A stretch of DNA of 64,000 nt, taken from positions 248,001 through 312,000 of the forward strand of contig JAFZQG010000004.1 of the NCBI GenBank assembly GCA_017550145.1. The letters are read 5' to 3'. Position 1 is the first letter of the stretch, and each line of letters begins with the position of its first letter. Origin of the DNA: Erysipelotrichaceae bacterium. GTDB taxonomy: Bacteria; Bacillota_I; Bacilli_A; Erysipelotrichales; Erysipelotrichaceae. Positions 33,463 to 44,072 of the stretch are shown in pieces. The notes below the pieces were generated by a model. It ran no database searches and was not told the DNA's origin. It saw only the letters and a program-made list of their open reading frames with translations. The translations under genes were made by a program, and so were the position numbers.

Positions 33463-34278
33463 ATGGCTAGAGAAGTAATCAGAACAGAGAACTTGGTTCA
33501 TGTTTATCCAAACGGTAATGTTAGGGCACTTCGCGGCGTTAACATGACGATCTATGAGGGTGAAATAGTTTCCATCATCGGTCAGAACGGTTCCGGCAAG
33601 ACCACTATCGTCAGACATTTCAACGGTCTGCTCAGACCGACCGAAGGCAAGGTATATCTCTTCGGTGAAGATACAGCTAATAAGACGGTTGCGCAGATGT
33701 CACAGCGCTGCGGCTATGTCTTCCAGAACCCGAATCACCAGATCTTCTGTACGACGGTCAGAGAAGAACTGGAGATTGCCGCAAAGTATTTCAATTTTAC
33801 AGAAGAAGAGACCAGAAAGAACTGTGATGAGGTCATCGAAATGATGAATCTGAAAGACATCATCGATGCCCATCCGATGACTCTGGACTATACAACGAAG
33901 AAAGTACTGACGATCGCTTCAGTACTGGTCTTCAAGCCTGAAGTGCTTATTCTGGATGAGCCGACAGGCGGTCTGGACGAAGTCGGCAGAAGAATGCTGA
34001 CGAACGTCCTGAAGATGATGCATGACAACGGTCATACCGTTATCATCATCTCGCATGATATGGATTATGTGGCGGAGAACTCTACACGCGTCATTATGAT
34101 GGCTCAGGGGCAGGTTCAGGATGATGCAACGCCAAGAGAAATATTCAAAGATCAAGAGAAACTGAAATTCTCACAAATCGATCCACCACAGATCACGAAT
34201 CTTGATTTCTATCTCACCGATAGAAAAGAGGATTCAATATTGTCAGTTTCTGAATTCGTAAGAAAGTACGAAAAGTAA
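33463..34278 (+). CDS. ECF transporter ATPase, second subunit (EcfA'-type)
   Basis: A 271-residue ATPase starting directly after the previous stop. Walker A IIGQNGSGKTTIV, Q-loop FQNPNHQIF, Walker B VLILDEPTGGLDEVG and H-loop ISHDMDY are intact. The signature region reads LDYTTKKVLTIASVL in place of the usual LSGG, so one of the two composite ATP sites may be degenerate, as in several asymmetric ABC heterodimers. It would pair with the 32608 product on the cytoplasmic side of the transporter. Confidence 0.9.
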   Translation: MAREVIRTENLVHVYPNGNVRALRGVNMTIYEGEIVSIIGQNGSGKTTIVRHFNGLLRPTEGKVYLFGEDTANKTVAQMSQRCGYVFQNPNHQIFCTTVREELEIAAKYFNFTEEETRKNCDEVIEMMNLKDIIDAHPMTLDYTTKKVLTIASVLVFKPEVLILDEPTGGLDEVGRRMLTNVLKMMHDNGHTVIIISHDMDYVAENSTRVIMMAQGQVQDDATPREIFKDQEKLKFSQIDPPQITNLDFYLTDRKEDSILSVSEFVRKYEK

Positions 34279-34294
34279 AAAGGAGGAGAAATTT

Positions 34295-34897
34295 ATGACA
34301 ATGAAAAGTGTTGATTCTTCGAAAGGAAGACTGCGTTCAACTTACATCGCAATCATGATTCCGTTAGGAGTTGCGATCAACTACATCGGCGGTCAGTTAG
34401 CCAGTAGTTTAAGTTTACCGATCTACATGGATTCCATCGGTACAGCTATCGTTGCTGCAATCATGGGCCCATGGGTTGGTGCTGCTTCAGGTGTCCTGTT
34501 CAATATTATCTCTGCTTTAGTCGGCGGTAATATCATGGCCTCATTATTCGGTATCTGCAACATCGGTACTGGTCTGATCGTTGGTTACATGGCACGTATG
34601 GGTAAATTCAAGAAGTTATGGCCGGATGTAGTAATCGCTTCGATCCTGGTTGCTGTATGGAATGCTGCTACAGGTGCTCCTATTGCTATGGCTGTTTATG
34701 GTGGTATCGACGGCAACGCCGGCACAAACATCATGATCGCTGCTATGCAGAACATGGGCAGAGACTTATTCAGCTCAGCTTTCCTGGCTCGTATTCCTAC
34801 CAACTTACTCGATAAGGGTATCGCATGTGTTGTTGCTTGGCTGATCTTAAGCAAGCTTCCTGAAAACATGCAGAACCTGAACGGTAAAAAAGCTTAA
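34295..34897 (+). CDS. ECF transporter substrate-binding (S) component
   Basis: A 200-residue integral membrane protein with about six helices. After a basic N-terminus it reads LASSLSLPIYMDSIGT, then an Ala/Gly-rich helix pair (GPWVGAASGVLFNIISALVGG) and DKGIACVVAWLILSKL at the end. Small S proteins of this kind bind the vitamin or nucleoside substrate and topple in the membrane during transport. Gene context (two uridine phosphorylases, deoC, DeoR) suggests a pyrimidine nucleoside or deoxynucleoside. It is clearly similar to the N-terminal domain of the HD-GYP protein at 60465. Preceded by AAGGAGGAG. Confidence 0.87.
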   Translation: MTMKSVDSSKGRLRSTYIAIMIPLGVAINYIGGQLASSLSLPIYMDSIGTAIVAAIMGPWVGAASGVLFNIISALVGGNIMASLFGICNIGTGLIVGYMARMGKFKKLWPDVVIASILVAVWNAATGAPIAMAVYGGIDGNAGTNIMIAAMQNMGRDLFSSAFLARIPTNLLDKGIACVVAWLILSKLPENMQNLNGKKA

Positions 34898-34937
34898 TTA
34901 AATAATTATTTAAAAATAATAAGAAAGGGTTAGACTT

Positions 34938-35747
34938 ATGTTACAGACTCGTAAACAAGATACAATACTGCAAAAACTGCTGCCTTCAACGAAACTGTGG
35001 GTAGCGCTGGCATTGATTCTGGCCGTTATGCTGATAAGAAATTATGCCTTATCTTTCATTGTGATCGGAATCAGTATTGCATTGATATTTTACGAGAAAA
35101 AGACCGACCTGTTTAAGCTTATTGTCGTAACGATGGTGGTAATGTTCTTTTCGATGTACGGTATCCACGGTGCCATTGCCCCTAACATCGATAAAGCCAA
35201 TGATCCGGTATTGTTTTCGATCTTTGGAATCGACTATTATCTGAATGGTTTCAAATACGCATCCCACTACTATCTGTGCGTTATCCCTCTGATGTGTTCG
35301 CTGTTCCTGCTGTTCACTTCAATGGATATGGCGGATCTGGGTGCCACGATGTGTCAAATGGGACTGCCATACAAAGGTGTCTTCACCTTTATCGATTCCT
35401 TCCAGGTAATGAAGCTGTTAGGCAAGGAAATGAATCAGATCCGTGATGCCCAGAGGGCAAGAGGTCTGGAAACCGAGGGTAATCTGCTTGCGAGATTCAA
35501 GGCATTTATCCCGATCATGGTACCGGTTGTTGCCAGTTCCATCGTCAAGGTTCAGGACCAGGCTATTGCCATGGACACCAAAGGCTTCAACTCCCTGAAT
35601 AAAAAGACCATCTACCGCGAGCTTATTCCATCAGCTCTGGATAAACTGATCAAAGTTATATCCATACTGGTTTGTGTTGGAACACTTGCGTATGTGATCC
35701 TTTCCAAGATGGGAATAATCAGCCCGTTTATGACAAACATTATTTAA
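34938..35747 (+). CDS. ECF transporter transmembrane (T) component
   Basis: A 269-residue membrane protein with about five to six helices and the coupling helices typical of EcfT: IRDAQRARGLE (the A-R-G motif) and AIAMDTKGFNS. It connects the S component to the ATPase pair. It has a GAAAGGG site and closes the nucleoside operon with a strong terminator. With the genes at 32608, 33463 and 34295 it makes a complete four-gene transporter. Confidence 0.9.
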   Translation: MLQTRKQDTILQKLLPSTKLWVALALILAVMLIRNYALSFIVIGISIALIFYEKKTDLFKLIVVTMVVMFFSMYGIHGAIAPNIDKANDPVLFSIFGIDYYLNGFKYASHYYLCVIPLMCSLFLLFTSMDMADLGATMCQMGLPYKGVFTFIDSFQVMKLLGKEMNQIRDAQRARGLETEGNLLARFKAFIPIMVPVVASSIVKVQDQAIAMDTKGFNSLNKKTIYRELIPSALDKLIKVISILVCVGTLAYVILSKMGIISPFMTNII

Positions 35748-35776
35748 ACGTTGCGATAAACATTATCAGTTCTATG

Positions 35777-35812
35777 AGATTTACCACACATAACATGTGT
35801 GGTAAATCTTTA
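35777..35812 (+). terminator. terminator of the nucleoside/ECF operon
   Basis: AGATTTACCACACA and TGTGTGGTAAATCT, a perfect 14-bp stem with a 5-nt loop, then TTTAT. Confidence 0.9.
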
Positions 35813-35837
35813 TAAGGTTAATCGATCGGTCTTTTTC

Positions 35838-35884
35838 TGATCATCAATAAGAAAGAATCACAGATTCTTGTTTATTCATGATCA
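35838..35884 (+). promoter_or_regulatory. 47-bp near-perfect palindrome upstream of the ketose operon
   Basis: Arms of 22 bp (from TGATCATCAATAAG at 35838 and ending TTATTCATGATCA at 35884) match at 19 of 22 positions around a 3-bp centre (ACA). It lies 40 bp before the first gene. No T-run follows, so it looks more like an operator pair or a 5'-UTR hairpin than a terminator. Confidence 0.6.
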
Positions 35885-35924
35885 AAGCAAACAGAAAAAG
35901 AATTAATAAAAGGAGAACGACGGT

Positions 35925-36611
35925 ATGAAACAGATACCGGTCTTTGCGGTGCAGCCATCCGTTATCTGCTGTGATCTGTGCAATCTTGAATCAGAGATCA
36001 GACGTCTGGAGGATGGCGGAGTAAAAGCCTTACATATCGATGTGTTGGACGGAGCCTTTGCGCCAAGTCTGCCGGTGGGTATTGATACCTTTTTACAGCT
36101 GTCAAAGAAAACAGATCTGCCTTTTGATGTGCACATCATGTCTTTAAATAACGAATGGTTTATCGAACAGTGTATGAAGATGAATCCGGCCAGGATCTGT
36201 TTCCAGATCGAAAAGGAGAATGATCCAAAAGAAAGACTTGATCAGATAAAGGAAGCCGGTGTCAAAGCAGGCATCGCCTTAAGTCCGTCTACTGATCTGG
36301 ATACAGTTAAGGATCTGATGAATGAAGTGGATTTTGTTTTACTGATGAGGATCAAACCTGGCTATGCGGGCTTTGCGGACGAGACGATCAGCGTCGACAT
36401 GAACAAGAGGATAAAAGAAGTAAGAGACATGCTGGATGAAACCGGAAAGGGCAAGGATATCGTGATCGATGGCAGAGTGACTTTCGATGATTTCCGTGAT
36501 CTGCAGAAGATCGGTGCGACCTGTTTTGTGGGTGGAAGCAGAAGTCTGTTCTCTTCGAAAGATTATGCCGGGAATTACCGGAAAGCCTGTGAGAAATATA
36601 CGGAGGAATAA
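35925..36611 (+). CDS. ribulose-phosphate 3-epimerase family protein (ketose-phosphate epimerase)
   Basis: A 228-residue TIM-barrel enzyme. QPSVICCDLCNLESEI opens the barrel, LHIDVLDGAFAPS and FDVHIMSL supply metal ligands (His/Asp and His), and VIDGRVTFDD the catalytic Asp. In common ribulose-5-phosphate epimerases the second motif reads DGHF; here it is DGAF, and the C-terminal DGGI is DGRV, differences that place it nearer to allulose-6-phosphate or other ketose-phosphate epimerases. It is followed directly by an SIS isomerase, GH32 and fructokinase, so a hexulose-phosphate substrate is plausible. Confidence 0.82.
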   Translation: MKQIPVFAVQPSVICCDLCNLESEIRRLEDGGVKALHIDVLDGAFAPSLPVGIDTFLQLSKKTDLPFDVHIMSLNNEWFIEQCMKMNPARICFQIEKENDPKERLDQIKEAGVKAGIALSPSTDLDTVKDLMNEVDFVLLMRIKPGYAGFADETISVDMNKRIKEVRDMLDETGKGKDIVIDGRVTFDDFRDLQKIGATCFVGGSRSLFSSKDYAGNYRKACEKYTEE

Positions 36612-37186
36612 TGGTGGAAGAACTGAAGAAACAGTATGACGAATCAATAGATCTTATCTTGTCAGAATGTAAGGAAATACTTTCCAAAGTCGATCCGAAA
36701 GAGACCGAAGAACTGATCGAATTACTATGTAGTTCAAGAAGAGTGTTTTTTGTTGGTGTAGGCAGAGTATTGCTGTCGCTTGAAGCGATGGCTAAAAGAC
36801 TGGCTCATCTGGGAATTGAAACTCATGTGGTCGGCGACATCAATGAACCGGCTATGAATGAGGAAGATCTTCTGATCGTCGGATCGGGAAGCGGTGAATC
36901 CATAATTCCGGTAGCGATTGCCAAGAAAGCAAAAGAGATCGGCGGCAAGATCGTCCATATCGGATCCAATCCTGACAGCACGATTGCGAAACTCGCTGAT
37001 CTGCAGGTCAGAATTCCTGCTGCCACCAAACTTCATCTTCCTGATGAATATATTTCCAAGCAGCCGTTAACGAGTCTTTTCGAACAGTGTCTGATGATAT
37101 ATGGCGATGCCTTAGCTGCTTTAATAATCAGGAAAAAAGGAATTGACGTGAAATCTTTATGGGATACCCACGCCAATCTGGAATAG
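36611..37186 (+). CDS. SIS-domain 6-phospho-3-hexuloisomerase-like protein
   Basis: A 191-residue SIS-domain protein of the HxlB type: VFFVGVGRVLLSLEAMAKRLAHLG binds the phosphosugar, and LIVGSGSGES, ISKQPLTSLFEQCLMIYGD and the C-terminal LWDTHANLE are characteristic of 6-phospho-3-hexuloisomerases. HxlB interconverts 3-hexulose-6-phosphate and fructose-6-phosphate. Its ATG overlaps the epimerase stop by one base. The usual partner HxlA (hexulose-phosphate synthase) is not here; an RPE-like barrel takes its place, suggesting conversion of an unusual ketose phosphate to fructose-6-phosphate. Confidence 0.87.
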   Translation: MVEELKKQYDESIDLILSECKEILSKVDPKETEELIELLCSSRRVFFVGVGRVLLSLEAMAKRLAHLGIETHVVGDINEPAMNEEDLLIVGSGSGESIIPVAIAKKAKEIGGKIVHIGSNPDSTIAKLADLQVRIPAATKLHLPDEYISKQPLTSLFEQCLMIYGDALAALIIRKKGIDVKSLWDTHANLE

Positions 37187-37195
37187 GGAGAAACT

Positions 37196-38632
37196 ATGTT
37201 GTACAAGGAATTATACCGTCCTCAGTATCATTTCACTGCTCCGCAGGGCTGGCTTAACGATCCTAACGGTTTAGTCTGGTACAAAGGTGAATACCATCTC
37301 TTTTACCAGCATTATCCCGATGATGTCTTCTGGGGTCCGATGCACTGGGGACATGCGGTCAGTAAGGATCTGATCCATTGGGAAAATCTGCCGATCGCCT
37401 TATATCCCGATGACAACGGAACGATCTTTTCCGGAAGTATCATCGTTGATAAGAATAATGATTCGGGATTATTTGAAAGCGGGGAAGGATTGATTGCCTT
37501 CTATACCGGTCATATCGACAGACCTAATCAGCATCCGATCGAACATCAGTGTGTAGCTTACAGCGAAGACTGCGGCCGTAGCTGGAAGATGTATAAAGGC
37601 AATCCCGTAATCACGCCTCCTGATACACCTGATGCATATGACTTCCGCGATCCGAAAGTCTTCTGGCATGAAGAGTCATCAAAATGGATCATGTTTCTGG
37701 GAGGAGGATTCTACAGAGTCTATTCTTCAAGTAATCTCTTAGACTGGAAACTCGAGAGTGAATCACTGATCTTCGAAGAGTTCCCGGATATTGCCCAGAT
37801 CAAGGTTGAAAACAGCAATGAATCCAAATGGGTCTTAAACCTTGCGGGTTTCACTTACTATGTCGGTTCCTTTGATGGTAAACAATTCATCAGAGAAGAA
37901 GGACCGTATGTTGCGGATTATGCCCAGGGCTGTCAGGCAACCCAGACCTTCTCTAATCTTCCTGATGATCGGGTAATCATGATCTCCTGGATGAGAGATG
38001 GATCAAGAGGTCCGACTTCCCCATGGCGAAATTCCATGACAGTCGCCAGAGAATTGACTTTAAGAAAGATGGAAGATGGAACTCATCGGCTGATCCAGAG
38101 ACCGGTCAGAGAAATAAGTGTTATCGAAAAGAAACGTCTTTCAAAGAAAGATGTTGTACTGAAACCGCATGAGAATATTCTTGAAGGAGTTCATGGCACA
38201 ACAGTTGAGATCGATGCTGTCATGATTCCGGAAAAAACCGGCAAGGTTACTTTCCGTTTCCTGATGAATGAGAATCAGTATACACAACTGGTGGCTGATC
38301 TTGATAACGGATTATATTTCCTGGATTATACGGCGGGCAATACCCCAAAGTGGAGACATACCCAGACATCTTTCGATAATGCTTACTTTCTTTCGCCGGA
38401 ACCGATCAAGATGCGCGGCAAATGTTTTACTGCTCCGATAAGCAATAAAAACGAGATCCGTATGAAAGCTCTGATTGACCGTACTTCGGTAGAGATCTTC
38501 CTGGAAGACGGACTGGTAAGTTTCACTTTCTGTGTCTTCCCTGATGATGAAGCCGATGAACTGTCTTTAACAGCTGATTGCGGTATGAAGATAAAAGAAT
38601 TAACAGTAACTGATATGGAGGGAATCTGGTAG
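37196..38632 (+). CDS. glycoside hydrolase family 32 (sucrose-6-phosphate hydrolase / beta-fructosidase)
   Basis: A 478-residue intracellular GH32 enzyme. WLNDPNG gives the nucleophile Asp22, FSGS, then YDFRDPKV (Asp152 as transition-state stabiliser) and EEFPD, where Glu195 occupies the acid/base position although the usual Cys of the EC motif is Phe. A C-terminal beta-sandwich follows (DRTSVEIFLEDG). It would release fructose or fructose derivatives from sucrose, sucrose-6-phosphate or short fructans; the fructokinase starts directly after its stop. No signal peptide, so substrates are imported. Confidence 0.92.
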   Translation: MLYKELYRPQYHFTAPQGWLNDPNGLVWYKGEYHLFYQHYPDDVFWGPMHWGHAVSKDLIHWENLPIALYPDDNGTIFSGSIIVDKNNDSGLFESGEGLIAFYTGHIDRPNQHPIEHQCVAYSEDCGRSWKMYKGNPVITPPDTPDAYDFRDPKVFWHEESSKWIMFLGGGFYRVYSSSNLLDWKLESESLIFEEFPDIAQIKVENSNESKWVLNLAGFTYYVGSFDGKQFIREEGPYVADYAQGCQATQTFSNLPDDRVIMISWMRDGSRGPTSPWRNSMTVARELTLRKMEDGTHRLIQRPVREISVIEKKRLSKKDVVLKPHENILEGVHGTTVEIDAVMIPEKTGKVTFRFLMNENQYTQLVADLDNGLYFLDYTAGNTPKWRHTQTSFDNAYFLSPEPIKMRGKCFTAPISNKNEIRMKALIDRTSVEIFLEDGLVSFTFCVFPDDEADELSLTADCGMKIKELTVTDMEGIW

Positions 38633-39580
38633 ATGGCAAAATTATGTGTACTTGGTGAATATCTGATTGATTTTACCCCTCAGGGTCTTACGGAAAGAGG
38701 AATTCCTCTTTATGCCCAGAATCCGGGTGGTGCACCGGCCAATGTTGCCTGCGCGGCAGCTAAACTCGGTACGCCTGCGGCAGTCATTACAAAAGTCTCA
38801 AATGACCAGTTAGGTGAATTCCTTTACGGTTATCTCAAAGATCTGAAAGTAGTCGATCTGCGCGGTGTAGTCAGAGGTGATGAACATACCGGTCTGGCGT
38901 TTGTCGTCTTAAAAGAAGACGGTGATAGAGACTTCGTATTTTTCCGTGATAAATGTGCGGATGCGATGTTAAGCAAGGATGAAGTTAATACCGAACTGCT
39001 GGATGAATGCAATATCTTCCACTTCAGTTCCGTTTCACTGGTAAGTGAAGTATCGGGCGAAGCAACCCGTTATGCGGCTGAATATGCCAAAGCGAAAGGT
39101 AAGATCATTTCTTTCGATATCAACTACCGCGGCTTACTCTGGGACAGTGAAGAAAGAGCCAAGAAGGAAGTCGACAGTATGTTACCACTGGCTGATATCG
39201 TCAAGGTCTCAGAAGAAGAAGCAGTTCTCTTCGGTGGCAGTCTTGAAGGTGCAGCCGAAAGGTTCCGTTCCTTCGGTATCAAACTGGTTCTGATCACTTT
39301 AGGTGCAGACGGTTCGATCTATGACAACGGAACGGCAAGAAACACGATCCCTTCCTTCAAAGTCAAGGCGATCGATGCGACCGGAGCCGGAGATAACTTT
39401 ATGGGTGCTTTCCTGTCCTGGCTGGATAAGTGCGGAAAGAAGATCGAAGAACTGAGCAAGGAAGATCTTGATGAAGCATTACGCTATGCCAATGCGGCAG
39501 GCGGTATCTGTGCTTCAAGATACGGAGCGATCGACGGGCAGGCTACACCTGAAGATATCGCTGCTTTCTTAAAAGAATAA
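38633..39580 (+). CDS. fructokinase (PfkB/ribokinase family)
   Basis: A 315-residue PfkB-family kinase. NPGGAPANVACAAAKLG is the N-terminal substrate signature and IDATGAGDNFMGAF the C-terminal one with the catalytic Asp. The overall pattern, including ALSFDINYR-like ISFDINYRGLLW, is typical of bacterial fructokinases. It phosphorylates fructose freed by the GH32 enzyme, whose stop codon it abuts. Substrate inferred from context and family. Confidence 0.92.
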   Translation: MAKLCVLGEYLIDFTPQGLTERGIPLYAQNPGGAPANVACAAAKLGTPAAVITKVSNDQLGEFLYGYLKDLKVVDLRGVVRGDEHTGLAFVVLKEDGDRDFVFFRDKCADAMLSKDEVNTELLDECNIFHFSSVSLVSEVSGEATRYAAEYAKAKGKIISFDINYRGLLWDSEERAKKEVDSMLPLADIVKVSEEEAVLFGGSLEGAAERFRSFGIKLVLITLGADGSIYDNGTARNTIPSFKVKAIDATGAGDNFMGAFLSWLDKCGKKIEELSKEDLDEALRYANAAGGICASRYGAIDGQATPEDIAAFLKE

Positions 39581-39606
39581 ATTAAAAACTAAAGAATTAT
39601 AATCAG

Positions 39607-39632
39607 ACAGCCACATCATTGATGTGTGCTGT
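39607..39632 (+). terminator. hairpin after the fructokinase gene
   Basis: ACAGC-CACATC pairs with GATGTG-T-GCTGT (one bulged T, 3-nt loop), followed by TTATC. It may partly terminate transcription before the MFS gene or shape its 5' end. Confidence 0.45.
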
Positions 39633-39649
39633 TTATCTGTGCGAATCAT

Positions 39650-40900
39650 ATGAACAAGGAAGAATTAAACAGTTTAAAGGAAAGATACTATCACAGAAAT
39701 TTCATATCTCTGCTACTGGAAGCTTTCACGTTTCAGTTTGCGGTAACGACTTTTTCTGTGGAAACAGTCTTACCTGTTTATCTTTCTGAAATAAGCAGCA
39801 ATCCTTTCTATATCAGTCTGGCTTCCCTGATCTACTACAGCCTGCACTATGTCTGTGCCTTCTTTGCATGCGTGATCGGTGCTAATGCAAAATCACCTAA
39901 GTGGGTTTCGGTTAAAGTCTGCTTCTTACAGCGTATTGCCTTCCTGTTCTTCTTTATCTCGACCTTCTTTACGAAAAACATCTCAACTGCCTTACTGATG
40001 TTTTATATATCGCTGGTAATAAGTTCTATAACATCAGGTATGTCGAATCCATTGTGGACAGAGATGGTGGCAAACGTCATAAACAGGAACTTCGGTACTT
40101 TCTTCGGTGCCTATAATATGGTCGGTTCGATCTCGGGAGTTTTTGCTTCACTGGTTTTCTCGAGTTTACTTAAATCCAATGTCTTTCCGTATAACTACCG
40201 TTATCTGTTTCTGATCGGTGTCATTACAGCCTGTATTGCGACAATGGTTATCTCTTTCGGTGTCAAGGAAGTACCAGATCCCGAAAGACTGAACAATCTG
40301 AACAAGCCCGACATCAGATCCGTCATAAATAAAATCAAAGAGATCATTACAGAAAACAGAAAATTCCAGAAGTATCTTATTGTCAGAGTTGTCCTGACCT
40401 CACTGGAATTTACGATACCTTACTATATTGTTCAGGCCAAGAATACGCCCGGTGCACCATTGGCTTTTGCGGGTATTCTGACGACCGCTTATCTGATGTC
40501 GAAGATCATCGGTTCATTTATTCTGGGCAAAGTTTCTGACCGTTTCGGACTGTATTCATTGCTTAAGTTGACTGCATTTGGCGGACTTATCGCTTCGATC
40601 ATGGCGCTTGTCGTTAAGGACTACAGATTAGCTTTGCTTATGTATTTCATCGTCGGCTTTACAGCTGAAGGCATCTATGTTTCCAACAGCGTCGGTGTCG
40701 TAAACTGTTCCGGCGGCAGGGATACAACATACTATTCCGCAGCTTCAGGTCTGATCAGTGCTCCGGTAAGTCTGATCATGCCGATAATCGGATCATTTAT
40801 AATCAGTAAAACTTCACTTCTGACTGTCTTCATCATGGCAGGATCGATCTTTGCGATCGCATTATTCCTGTCTTTCCGTTTTGAAGCAGATAAGAGCTAG
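39650..40900 (+). CDS. MFS transporter
   Basis: A 416-residue protein with about twelve hydrophobic helices and MFS-type loop motifs (ILGKVSDRFGLYSLLK between mid helices). The ATG at 39650 begins MNKEELNSLKER; a longer in-frame start is possible but puts hydrophobic residues ahead of a charged N-terminus. No good SD is seen. With a ROK kinase and a GH1 enzyme directly downstream, a beta-glucoside or disaccharide is the likely cargo, making this an unphosphorylated uptake route. Substrate is inference. Confidence 0.82.
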   Translation: MNKEELNSLKERYYHRNFISLLLEAFTFQFAVTTFSVETVLPVYLSEISSNPFYISLASLIYYSLHYVCAFFACVIGANAKSPKWVSVKVCFLQRIAFLFFFISTFFTKNISTALLMFYISLVISSITSGMSNPLWTEMVANVINRNFGTFFGAYNMVGSISGVFASLVFSSLLKSNVFPYNYRYLFLIGVITACIATMVISFGVKEVPDPERLNNLNKPDIRSVINKIKEIITENRKFQKYLIVRVVLTSLEFTIPYYIVQAKNTPGAPLAFAGILTTAYLMSKIIGSFILGKVSDRFGLYSLLKLTAFGGLIASIMALVVKDYRLALLMYFIVGFTAEGIYVSNSVGVVNCSGGRDTTYYSAASGLISAPVSLIMPIIGSFIISKTSLLTVFIMAGSIFAIALFLSFRFEADKS

Positions 40901-40921
40901 GATTAATCGGAGGAAATTCAT

Positions 40922-43242
<2,321 letters not shown>

Positions 43243-43296
43243 AAAAGATTACAATATATAAAAAAAGAAAATTCTATTAAATTAAGGAAACTAACT

Positions 43297-43464
43297 ATGA
43301 ATGAACCCATCACGCCATCATTAATGTATAACGAGCTGAATGATGAACTCCAGCTTTATAGAGATCTGGTTGAAGCCGAAGCCGATGTAAGAGAAGGAAG
43401 AGTTTCTCTATCATCTGATACTTACGATTCCATCCGCAGAAAAATCAAATCGCTTGAGCTTTAA
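43297..43464 (+). CDS. small helical protein, possibly antitoxin-like
   Basis: A 55-residue reading frame that starts MNEPITPSLMYNELNDELQ and ends RRKIKSLEL. AAGGAAA lies eight bases before its ATG. It is highly charged and predicted helical; EAEADVREGRVSLSS resembles the C-terminal helices of several small antitoxins, but no toxin is adjacent. It is followed by about 200 bp without another gene. I do not recognise it. Confidence 0.5.
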   Translation: MNEPITPSLMYNELNDELQLYRDLVEAEADVREGRVSLSSDTYDSIRRKIKSLEL

Positions 43465-43579
43465 AACGAAAAAAAAGAAGTGATGCTTTATCATCTTGTT
43501 GATACAAGAAGGAACTATATTAAACTTATTAAATAAACAACTCTAATATTGAATCTGTTTAAACATCTAATATAATATT

Positions 43580-43612
43580 ATCTGACCGGAAAACATTACC
43601 GGTCAGATTTTA
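43580..43612 (+). terminator. intrinsic terminator
   Basis: TCTGACCGG and CCGGTCAGA form a 9-bp stem with a 9-nt loop and are followed by TTTTAAAA. It ends about 60 bp before the basic small protein gene and could terminate the 55-residue gene's transcript. Confidence 0.8.
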
Positions 43613-43649
43613 AAAGAAAGAGAAAAGAAATGGTGGTATTAGACGGAAT

Positions 43650-43674
43650 GTAAGTACAAGGAGGTACTTACATG
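43650..43674 (+). promoter_or_regulatory. hairpin presenting the Shine-Dalgarno in its loop
   Basis: GTAAGTAC (43650-43657) and GTACTTAC (43664-43671) are perfect 8-bp inverted repeats enclosing AAGGAG; the ATG begins at the next base. The SD and spacing are thus built into a stem-loop that must open for initiation. Confidence 0.75.
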
Positions 43675-44031
43675 GACAACAGAAAATATGCTGATCCTTT
43701 CACCGGTAAGGTGAAATCGAATCGTCATGCCCGTTTCTGCTCTCAGAGAAAAAGGGATATCCTTCTGATCAGTGATGCTCAGTGGCCACCGGTATGCGGA
43801 TGGTCAAAGAGTCATAAGGAATATCTTCTTCCTGATGCAACATTCTGGACAAAAGAATGCGGAAAGGAATATCCTGCAGAAAAGGCTTATCCTAAAAGAT
43901 ACTGGCGTTCAAAGGCCGGTGTCGAACTCAGAAGGTACTGCAACAGAAGATTCCGTAAACAGAAAAGGGAATTCTCCGGCAAATCAAATGATTACAGACG
44001 CTGTACCGAATTCTGGTGGGAACTGTATTAG
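43672..44031 (+). CDS. basic Trp/Cys-containing protein of unknown function
   Basis: A 119-residue protein rich in Arg/Lys and aromatic residues, with HARFCSQRKRD, WPPVCGWSKSHKEYLLP, WTKECGKEYP, ELRRYCNRRFRKQKREF and YRRCTEFWWELY. Spaced Cys/His residues hint at a small metal-binding or RNA-binding fold, but no known motif is complete. AAGGAGG precedes the ATG within a perfect hairpin. Another frame is open across part of the region but lacks an SD. It is flanked by terminators on both sides, so it is a single-gene unit. I do not recognise the family. Confidence 0.6.
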   Translation: MDNRKYADPFTGKVKSNRHARFCSQRKRDILLISDAQWPPVCGWSKSHKEYLLPDATFWTKECGKEYPAEKAYPKRYWRSKAGVELRRYCNRRFRKQKREFSGKSNDYRRCTEFWWELY

Positions 44032-44058
44032 AAAACATAGCTGTCGCTATGTTTTTAC
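44032..44058. terminator. bidirectional terminator
   Basis: AAAACATAGC-TGTC-GCTATGTTTT, a 10-bp stem with a 4-nt loop, lies between convergent genes and is followed by TTACTTTTT. Confidence 0.85.
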
Positions 44059-44072
44059 TTTTTAAAGATTTT

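Noticed and set aside
34295-34897. Riboflavin- or biotin-specific S component
   Set aside because: No motif specific to a known vitamin S family was recognisable, and the operon consists of nucleoside catabolic genes, so no vitamin was assigned.
43772-44065. Alternative frame over the basic 119-residue protein
   Set aside because: It has no ribosome binding site and would read through the terminator hairpin, whereas the 43672 frame has a strong SD.
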